Shown one piece after another: positions 55,369-64,000 of a stretch of 64,000 nt of DNA. Within the stretch, counting starts at the first letter, position 1. Each line of letters opens with the position of its first letter. The notes under the pieces were generated by a model. That model was not told the origin of the DNA and did not search any database. It saw nothing but the letters and a program-made list of their open reading frames with translations. The DNA is taken from contig NC_087095.1 of the NCBI RefSeq assembly GCF_963855985.1, forward strand, positions 6,210,001-6,274,000. Reading direction: 5' to 3'. Both the position numbers and the translations under genes were made by a program. The stretch is from Ostrinia nubilalis (Eukaryota > Arthropoda > Insecta > Lepidoptera > Crambidae).

Positions 55369-58300
55369 AAACAATAACAATAAATTTGTGCATCGTTTCA
55401 AAGTAAATATTTTAAAGAAGTGTTATTTTATTATATTAAGCTATTTTTATGTTGAATTAAAGAAGAATAATGGTGTAAAAATCACCTTGATTTTTGGGTA
55501 TTTCACGTTCTTTGAATTTGTGATTTCTTATTGTAAAATGCTTAAATCTAAAAATTTTCACTAACTATTTGCCTAAGGACCTATGCTATAGGATATAAAT
55601 GTTTGTTATATCGTTTTCACAGTATTTTTATAAAAAATTCAGCTTGTAAACTGACGCTAAAGTGGAAATTTGAAAACCTGTGTGGACTTATCTTGATAGA
55701 ATTCTTAAATACTATACTAATCGAAATATTTTCTCAACTAACTATTTAGACGACGAAATTGCCTAATTATTTTTGCCTATAACATATTTGTAATGTAACT
55801 GGTTAGTAAACGTAAACGCTCTTAAGTTGGGATTAATCGCTATCCATCTGTTAAAGAGGACACGTGAGATCATTATTTGGTTTTATAACCATAAAAATTG
55901 GTCTAATTGATCCCAGAGGTGAGCCTAAAGTGAGGTCTTTTTTCAAGTCACATTTATGGTATTATGTTAATCATTTATTAAGAAATTAAATGTGTTTTTC
56001 TTTAAGGATATTTATTGGACTTTCAAATAACACCAATATTGTTGGGGCACCATGATTGTGTCAGAAGTTCGCGTCGCGGAAGGTGCGATTTATTTGATGT
56101 TGAGTATATTATGAGTAGCAGCATTATTAGGAAGATAACTAATCAAATTAAATGATCCCACCAATGTTGTAAATAACACAGACATTTTGAATTAAACTTT
56201 GTAATGAATTCATTCTCCCTTTAACTTAATCAGGAACTATGGAAGACAGATTGTTAAATATCTAACTTTTAGTTCATAACATTGTAATTAATGTTTCGTC
56301 AACCACAGAAATAACATTGAAAGTGCTGTCAAGCGTAATAATTCAGGCCAACTGCCTTTTTGGAAAATAAACAATAATCAATCATAATTATCTTGAGAGT
56401 CGATTGTCCATTAAACTGTCATAATATTCCTGGAAATTTTTTCCCAAAAGGTGACGTCAAGCCGAATTTATCATATTCTGTTTTATTGACGGCCATTAAC
56501 TGAATCCCAAACCCAGAATAACTTACTGAACTTTCTATTCAGTCATAAAAGCCAGTTTTAGCTTATAGACTCTCTAAGCATGTTAAATCCCTAAAATCCC
56601 TTAGGACAACCTTTTTCTTTTAAATTTACGATTTGTGTCCATGTAAGTTTTTTAAGTGTTAAATAAACATTACAGCAACATATTAGGATTTAAAATTGAT
56701 TATGACAAATTCATGAGTAACCTTTTACAAAGTAAGTAAAAATATTTAAAAAAAACTAAAATAAGTGCTTATTTCTTTAACAGAGTACACAAAGCGCGAT
56801 GCAAACAGCTTCTTTACACCGAAGACCTGATTGAAAACTTTACATAAACTATTATCCACACATCGTTCGTGAATTTCCATAAAACCGCAACCTCGGGTGA
56901 GCTCCGCAGTAATCGCCCAAGTAATTTCCTATCAGCAGACGAGAGAAAACGGTTTGCATTTTATCTGTGGGAGACGCGTGCATCGCATATAGGAACTTAG
57001 AGTAATAAGAATTAGAATTTTGTCTTTATAATGTCACTACCTGGGAAAAGGGTTTGTGAAAAACTGTGGTCTTAAAGTAAGTTGCTATAGTCCTAATTAG
57101 ATCAAATATTAAAGTAAGACAGTTAACTTTGAAATCATAAAACCAAATGAATAATTGTCGACAGCACATCAGACTATACCTACATTTTGTTACAAAATAG
57201 CACCTTACATATTGCAAAGGAATATACCTAAAGTTATGAAAAACCATTTAATCGCAAACAAAACATTTGAATCGGTTTAAAAAAAGGACATTTACATACT
57301 ACAATGACGATTGAAAGTAGTGTTCAATGCGTGTTTAACTTTTTGTATTAGGGACCTGGTGTTGTTAATCACATGAATGTAGAAACTTACAGTAAATCTT
57401 GTATGTCCTTAGTCTGCGAGTAAGTACTACTATAGATCCTTTAGATGACTAAGTACAACGCTATTCTATTGAACAAAAGGAACAGCCCTTTAGTGGTCCC
57501 ATTAGCAATAGCTATTTATTATAAATATCGTCTGACTGCCTTCAATTTAATTGTCCTGTAATTAATGGAACGATTTTCTTCAAATACCTACTCAATTTTC
57601 CGTCAATTTAGCGGTATAATTTACGTTGTTTCTTTGTATCGTTGACTAGTGACACAATTTTAGGTAAACTTTGCCTCGTGGCACTTAACAAAAGATCCTT
57701 TTCAAAGTCAAATGGCAAGAGAGACCGGGTCACAGGGACCCAGGATCTTTATTGCCATCAGGCGCCCCACTTGGGAGTGACAGTCAAATAAAAGTACCTA
57801 ATATAAGTTGGTTTTGTTTGATGGTACTGTCTCACGACTTCGCGATAAGATTATATTAATTAATATGAAACAAACAGAGTGAAATGATGGACGTTTAATC
57901 AGTCCTTTCAAGCAACTTAAGACGTCATTTGACGGCTCAATGGCTATCGTCTTGAAACAATTTGTAATTTAACTGTCGGCAGTGACGATTTGGAAAACAA
58001 TCCATCAAGTTATAAGATGCTAAATTTATTATCATCATCATTATTCATTCATCTGGATGTGTGATAGAAGCCTGAAATATGTTAATTAGGTACCTAACGA
58101 AACATACCTATCTATGACATATACAAATCATTATTTTCACCTAACTAGTTAGTTATTTTTGAACGTAACTACTAGTTTCTAGTCATGGATGTAGCCAATA
58201 TTTTGTAACAAGTCACCTGTATTACCTAGTAACCTAAATCTAAACACATTTTCAGGCAAACCACATCAAATATTGAAGAAACATTATGTCAACAAATGTA

Positions 58301-60049
58301 ATCAAAAGCCGTTTCTACTCAGAAATCGATAGGCATCTAAGTTATATTTATCAACTCAAACCAATATTCAAATCTTCAAGTGTAGGTGTAGGTACAGTTT
58401 ATATCAATAGAACTAAATTGATTTGATATGTTTAGTAAAATGTTTAGGTACCGTTCTCTCAAGCTAATCATGACTTACGAGTAAGTAGGTAGGTACATAG
58501 AAACTCTTGTTACCTATCTATTACTACCTATTATTCCGTTCAGAAGTCAACATGGTGGAGGCGTAGGTATCATTCTGCAGAAACCAAACATGTTCTAATG
58601 TTACGATAGGTACATTTTCATTATATTTCATTCTGCCTGCCTTACACGTGGCTTGATGCTACATTCGAACATTGTAGCTATTCTATTAATTTTAAGCTTA
58701 CACTTAATAATTGCGTTCATAAACCGTAGACAGCCTTACAGGGCATTTCGTCTCTCATTGTTTGTATACCCCGAGGTAATTTATACAATCAAATAAACAC
58801 CAATCTTCAGAGTAAGCTCAAAAACCTTGTCGATATCAGCCAGCGAAACTACAAACAATTTTCTCGGCAGAGAGCATTCAAATAGAGCCATCTTTCATCA
58901 AAATGAGGGCAGTCTGTACCTGCTTTAGATCCTTTCAAGGTTACCTCCTTTTACAAAGTGAATGCTAGAGCATAAAACATTTTCTTTTGTTGTGCTCAAA
59001 ATAACAACTCAGATTTGTAAAGATCTGTCGCGAAATTCAGCTGAATCATCACGTCCTAGTTCTGGATTGAATGCTATTCGACCAGTTTTCCCTGGATTTT
59101 CTTATGTTGGATTGCGTCCAGGTTATTAAAAGTAAGAACCTCAAACATAACAAACTGAATAAAAAGCGTGTCTACTGATGCTAGTAATAAGGACAACACA
59201 TAATTTTTCCCCAGCGATATAAAATTGTCATCCGGCATCTGGGAAAAAAAATCACCTGAATGTGAAACCGGGAAGAAGGTATCATTTTGTTATTAGTCGC
59301 CGAGAATGTCAGCCCTAGGTCAAGCTATTGTGTTTACAAATGTTCCGAAAAATCTCTTCATTAAATAATGGGTATTTTTTTAGGTTTCTCAAACGTCTTT
59401 CAGTCCACTGTGCTTAAAAATTGCAGAACGATTTTCACATAGGTACCTACTTATCAAGTCGTGGGCGTTCGACGTATTCAACATTATTTATCGTTTTTAC
59501 TTTAATTTAAAAGTACTTTTTTAATTTCTAGAATAAAATTATGTTTTGTAATATTATACTAACAAACAAGTGGTTAAAACAAAATTAGTTATAACTACAC
59601 AAAACTTTCTCTACGGGCGACCAAAAGTAAAATAATAAAACCGAGATTTACTCTACTTATATTCTACCATTTCTATTACTCTTTTTCTGCTACTGTGAGT
59701 AAAAATACGAAACATGTAGCTCGAAACATGTTGTGGAATAAGATCAAAGTATGGATGGCTTTCAAAAAGCATTGTTTAATGGAATACTAACATAAACTTG
59801 TTTTTAAAATGCATTAAATGCCGTTGTTTTTAATATTGTTCACTGAAAATATAAAGCGACCTAAACTAATAGTAGGATAGGTCCCTTTGTATCAAACCAT
59901 AAAATAGACTCCACGCCCTAGGGGACCTTTTAATCTCAGCGTTTTCTTACTGCTTTCACAAGTAGGTAATTTCGTTAATATTAACGTTATACTTATAAGT
60001 AGTCTAGATCACATTACTTACAGCTTTAGCACAAATTAATTAGGTAGAC
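55369..60049. other. AT-rich intergenic DNA, no recognised gene
   Basis: I read both strands and found no coding frame with domain character, no tRNA and no clear inverted-repeat element. Short frames here are compatible with chance. Confidence 0.5.
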
Positions 60050-60059
60050 TCTGTTTTTT

Positions 60060-60415
60060 GGCACTTTTATCATCTTCGCTACGATCGCCAATTTTGCGAC
60101 TTTATCGATGCAGCATCGCGATTTCGCGACTTCATGCGTTCGGACGCAGTATCGGAATCGCGCGTTTTAGCAACTGCTTTCGCTGCGTCGAGCTTCCGAA
60201 AAGCTACGCAATCGCCGCGTTTGGCGTTTTTAAGTGTGCGGTGTGAAACGTGTAGCCGCTACATTCAGCTTCTAAAAAGCGCCTAAATCGCCGATCGCCT
60301 CTGTACGAGCGGCGCAGGACCGGTCTTTGTGGAAATCCTTGCGGGAGGCCTTTGTCCAGCAGTGTACGTCTTTCGGCTGAAACGAACGAACGAACGCCGA
60401 TCGCCATTGCTAACA
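60060..60415. repeat. GC-rich repetitive block with repeated CGATCGCC/GCGAT motifs
   Basis: Many copies of GATCGCC, TCGCGA and GCGATT on both strands, with AGCTTC-AAAA-GC repeated at about 60189 and 60267. It resembles a GC-rich MITE but I cannot place its ends. It is interrupted by a LINE tail at 60300-60394. Confidence 0.5.
60300..60394 (+). mobile_element. RTE/CFDP2-type LINE tail, 95 bp, with 11-bp target duplication
   Basis: CGGCGCAGGACCGGTCTTTG, GGAGGCCTTTGTCCAGCAGT and TTTCGGCTGAAACGAACGAA are the last bases of the same LINE family as 29741. CGCCGATCGCC is repeated exactly at 60289-60299 and 60395-60405, so the insertion is a 5'-truncated copy with its target duplication. Confidence 0.88.
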
Positions 60416-63400
60416 GTAGCATGTGTGCTATGAGCATATTATCAAGGAGATTATCTGCATAATAGGATACTGCATTACCTACTATAATTAATACCTATTC
60501 AAGAATAAATTATAGCCCGTGATTGGTTTAACCAATATTAATAATAATATACATGTACGAGTATACCAAATATTATTGTCTCGAATCCAATATATTAAGT
60601 TAAATTGGAAAAAACTCTCATCATTATTTCATTTTCGTTGGATTTTCCTAAAACGGTTTTACATTTTAAATGATAAACATCATAATCTATAATTTAATAT
60701 TAGAGCTCGATTTTTCTTTCACTCACTGAGTCAAGAAAAATTGTGAAATGAGTATTGTTGTTCATCGCAGGTTTTTTAATTGTATTTTCTCATCGAAATC
60801 TCAAAAGAGTATTCTAAGTTACTTACTTTCTTTCTTCGTTACGAATTTGTTGAGAAACTTTTTGATGTCGGTTCTTGAAAAAGTTTTTTGAGATTGCGAT
60901 TGAGCAGAACAAAAAGTCAGTGAAGAATTAATAAAATTAAAATTCCTATGAAAATCGCTGTCCCCAAAGGATTCGGGATAACGACCAAACCAAGAGTTCT
61001 TAAGGTGATTACTGATCCGAAAGTACCACTACCGCCTTTCTTTATTTATTTAAATTAAACCGGGGCACTTAAATGTATTGCTGAATTACAGCTACAAGTA
61101 GAGTTACGCCCGTTATTTATTCACAAACGCAGCAAATCGAACGCACAGCGTTGAATAGAGCTCTGTGATTGTTTCGTGTGTCACCCTGTGCGAGCCTGTG
61201 CTTCCACGCGCACTGTGAGACCTCATAGTAATGTTTGTGAGTGAGTGAATACGGGCGTGAGTCATTTCAAGTTGCCATTCCATGTAATATGTATAGGGAG
61301 AACAAAACCCCCGTTGACATAATATAAATTCTAAAGAACTGTGAATCAATTCGTCTCTTGTTTTGAACAGAAATGAATCGGACAATAGTTCTAGTTCTCT
61401 TTGGATCCCGTTTCGGTGAACAAAGGCGATCATGTGTCCCACAGGAACGTGTATTGTTTCCTGTAAATCTTAGGTTTCCACCCTTAGGCAAATAGTAGAC
61501 CTAGCTTTCTGTTCGTGGAAAAATGTTAGCTACAATGAATACTATTCAACTCATTGTCAGATCTTTGTTTCACCGGGAACTGCTCCAAAACTACTAAAAT
61601 TATTATAAAAATATCTTACATAGCCCACTTAAAAATACCGAATTTCAAATAATATGTATAATATAATAATACGTATAATGTGATTGTGATCTAAATATTA
61701 TTAAAATAATCTAAGCAAAGACTTATATAACACTGCATACACAATCCCATAAATGATTCCCATATTAAGTATGGGATTATGAATTAAGTTTAGTGTCGTT
61801 TATCAAAAGAGCCAAAGTTTTGAAGTACGGACCACGATACAAATACTTACTTAAAGCAAATAAGTAATTGTAACATCTTACGGAGTTACTATGAGTTTTT
61901 ATAATTCAAACAAAAATGTAGACTGATGCATTATTAAAACATAGCTCTAATACATAGGTATGTAATATGAACTTATGTAGGAAATATTTAGGATGATCTC
62001 GATATTGTAAACAAAAAATAGCCCCAAATTGGTGATAAACACTTAAAACTTTGAAACGTGACAATTACAAAGTTATTTTATTCGATACGCCTCAGTTAGG
62101 GTCGAAAAGGCGAATGTGTAAACCCAGTTATTAGAAACTTTGTTCGGAAACATTTGCATAAATCTGCTAACTTCCGAAACAACCTTTTATGAAGTTTCTT
62201 CATATAAAGTTAGTGGAAGATCACATTTGCAACTTAACCTCCTAACTGGAATTGCTTTGTATTTCATACACTTACAGCTTTGTGACTTCACATTTGACAA
62301 TAAGATTCCAAGACACAACTTCTTAAAAACACTTAAAACCGAAAACCGTGTAAGATTTTAATTTGCTGTAAAATGAGATTTTCAGTAGCTTTCAAAACTA
62401 ACTAGGTAATCAATAAAATTTAATAGTTATTCAAATGTAGCGAAGCGTTCACGCACAAAGAGGCCCGACCGACTTGCGACAAGTAGCTATGTATTTAGAA
62501 GTAACTTATTTTATTGGGTAGGTAGGTATGTGGAGTCAAATACCACACAATACGAGGGTCTTCATTGAAATAAGTAACTCACAGCCGTGTTTCCAACTTT
62601 TGCAACTTATTTCAGCTCACACAATAATATGGTATTACAGCCAATTTCTCGATTCTCTAAAGATTAAAATTCATCCCCAAAGTAATAACTAAGTACTACA
62701 TTATAACAATTGTTTTCCAATTCACAGAAGCGACGGTACCATTTTCCCAGAAGCGAGGATTTAGGTTAGCTTATGTAAAAAGTTATTTTATGGGTGAAAG
62801 TAATGTAGACAGGTTAAGTACCTCGGAAGATTCAAATTAATTTTATTTCTTTTTACATCCTTTAGCTATTTACATATTTTTACAAAAGCAATGCTGGGTT
62901 TTTATTTTTAGAATCAAATTAGATTCAGACATAAGGTCTGACCCTAAATTCATATTTCACAGAAAAAGTACGTTTAAAAATACTTCAAATCACACTGTCG
63001 CATTACAAACAACTGGTTCGTTATAATAGTGGAAATGTCTCGTTAATTAAAGAAAACCAATCCTATTCCATGTAATATTTAAGATCAAAATCTTAACTTA
63101 CAAGCTGCTTTTGGTTAGTTTCATTTAGATTCTTAATGGACGGTGAAGACAAAGGAACCAATGACAGAATTAGAATGCTAATGTTTTGCACTAAATTTCC
63201 CAAACAATGCTCAGGTAACTCGGATAGTTGATTGAATTTTCAAAATTTACCCACCTATTACAATATTAATTGGATCGTTTGTCCTAAAGTTAACCTTTAA
63301 TTAAAATAGTGTTTTACGTTATCTCTAACGATCTCTGTAAAGGTTTAGCGATTAATAACTATTGTTTTTACACATGAAGGCAAATACTCGTATTATACAA

Positions 63401-64000
63401 ATTGAAATGCCAATAAACGGTGAAACTAACCACGTTATCCTAATTACTTTTTAATCAATTATTAAATTAAATTTTTAGTTCATGAAAATCATATTCCTTA
63501 AATGGAATAAGGAATCTAATGTCTTAAGTTTCAATCATCGTTAAAAATATTTTGGAAAATCTTGGAGGTCAACTACCCTTATCCTATTTTTTTTCGATAC
63601 ACTAACAAACTTCTAGCTATCATTTCAAAGAATGAGTGCATTATACTTTGTAAATAAAAATAAAAACAACATTATCCACTCTAACAAAAAACGGTTAGAC
63701 ATTTTATTTACAAAAAATAATACTCGTACCTACAATCCTTTAGGTTACCTAATCAGTCAAAAAAATGGAGAAATGATGACGTCATCTAGAATTTCTTCGG
63801 TAGTGACATCACAACGGTTTTAACTTCTAAGTACGAGTCCACGCAGTTCATGCCACTGAAACAAAAAATAATAATGTGAACATAATGCATGTAATAAGTA
63901 CTGATTTAAACAGAAATAGAAAAAACTTTATTAATACAGTATTCAATATTTGAACAGGTGCAACGCAATATTGAATAGATTAACATTTACAATATTTACT
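60416..64000. other. Intergenic DNA, no recognised gene
   Basis: AT-rich, no feature I can support. A reverse frame at 61113-61442 is open for 109 codons but shows no domain and its codons are not biased. Confidence 0.5.

Noticed and set aside
61113..61442. 109-codon reverse frame in the right flank
   Set aside because: No domain, signal or splice context that I can see, and the overlapping frame at 61267-61491 is equally open; chance or repeat-derived.
1..64000. CRISPR arrays, prokaryotic operons, phage-type systems
   Set aside because: Introns, LINEs, hAT and Helitron elements show a eukaryotic nuclear genome; direct repeats found are minisatellites inside transposons.

Overview
The window looks like nuclear DNA of a moth or butterfly (Lepidoptera). 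It is AT-rich, holds one intron-bearing gene and is packed with small inverted-repeat transposons, Helitron-like ends and non-LTR retrotransposons of kinds common in lepidopteran genomes. The order-level assignment is inference from recognised repeat styles and gene content; no species can be named.

The only host gene I can support is a neuropeptide GPCR on the + strand, spread over about 38.6 kb (13425-52006). Six coding exons join in phase: 13425-14077, 17045-17243, 18077-18145, 24688-24846, 32441-32534 and 51810-52006. All junctions are GT-AG, and they give a predicted 456-residue protein with seven membrane segments, DRY, CWLP and NPIIY motifs. Sequence features in loop 3 and around TM7 match the insect RYamide receptor (Drosophila CG5811, RYa-R), a neuropeptide Y-type receptor. 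Introns are 2967, 833, 6542, 7594 and 19275 bp.

Left flank (1-13365): several MITEs, a 1.2 kb transposon with 13 dispersed copies of an 11-base motif, a full-length and apparently intact LINE (ORF1 with coiled coil and FP-like C-terminal domain; ORF2 with endonuclease and reverse transcriptase; minisatellite 3' UTR), and a TIR element with an internal 155-bp triplication. Intron 1 holds a hAT-type element with perfect 8-bp target duplications and an R1-type LINE relic inside it, and then decayed tandem copies of the start of exon 2. Intron 3 holds a 1.6 kb palindrome built from two 5' halves of a Tc1-like element. Intron 4 holds several TIR elements and a Helitron end. Intron 5 holds a Helitron with micro- and minisatellites, a 5'-truncated LINE, two hAT MITEs with their target duplications, and LINE tails.

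The receptor stop codon is followed within 6 bp by two MITEs lying end to end, so most of the predicted 3' UTR is transposon-derived. The right flank (52480-64000) has further MITEs, a 1.3 kb foldback-like element with tandem repeats in its arms, and a 95-bp LINE tail with a perfect 11-bp target duplication. I see no second host gene there. The most unusual observations are the repeated exon-2 boundary, the long intronic palindrome, the two transposons with dispersed internal motifs, the intact LINE and its overlapping spacer frame, and the MITE-built 3' UTR.
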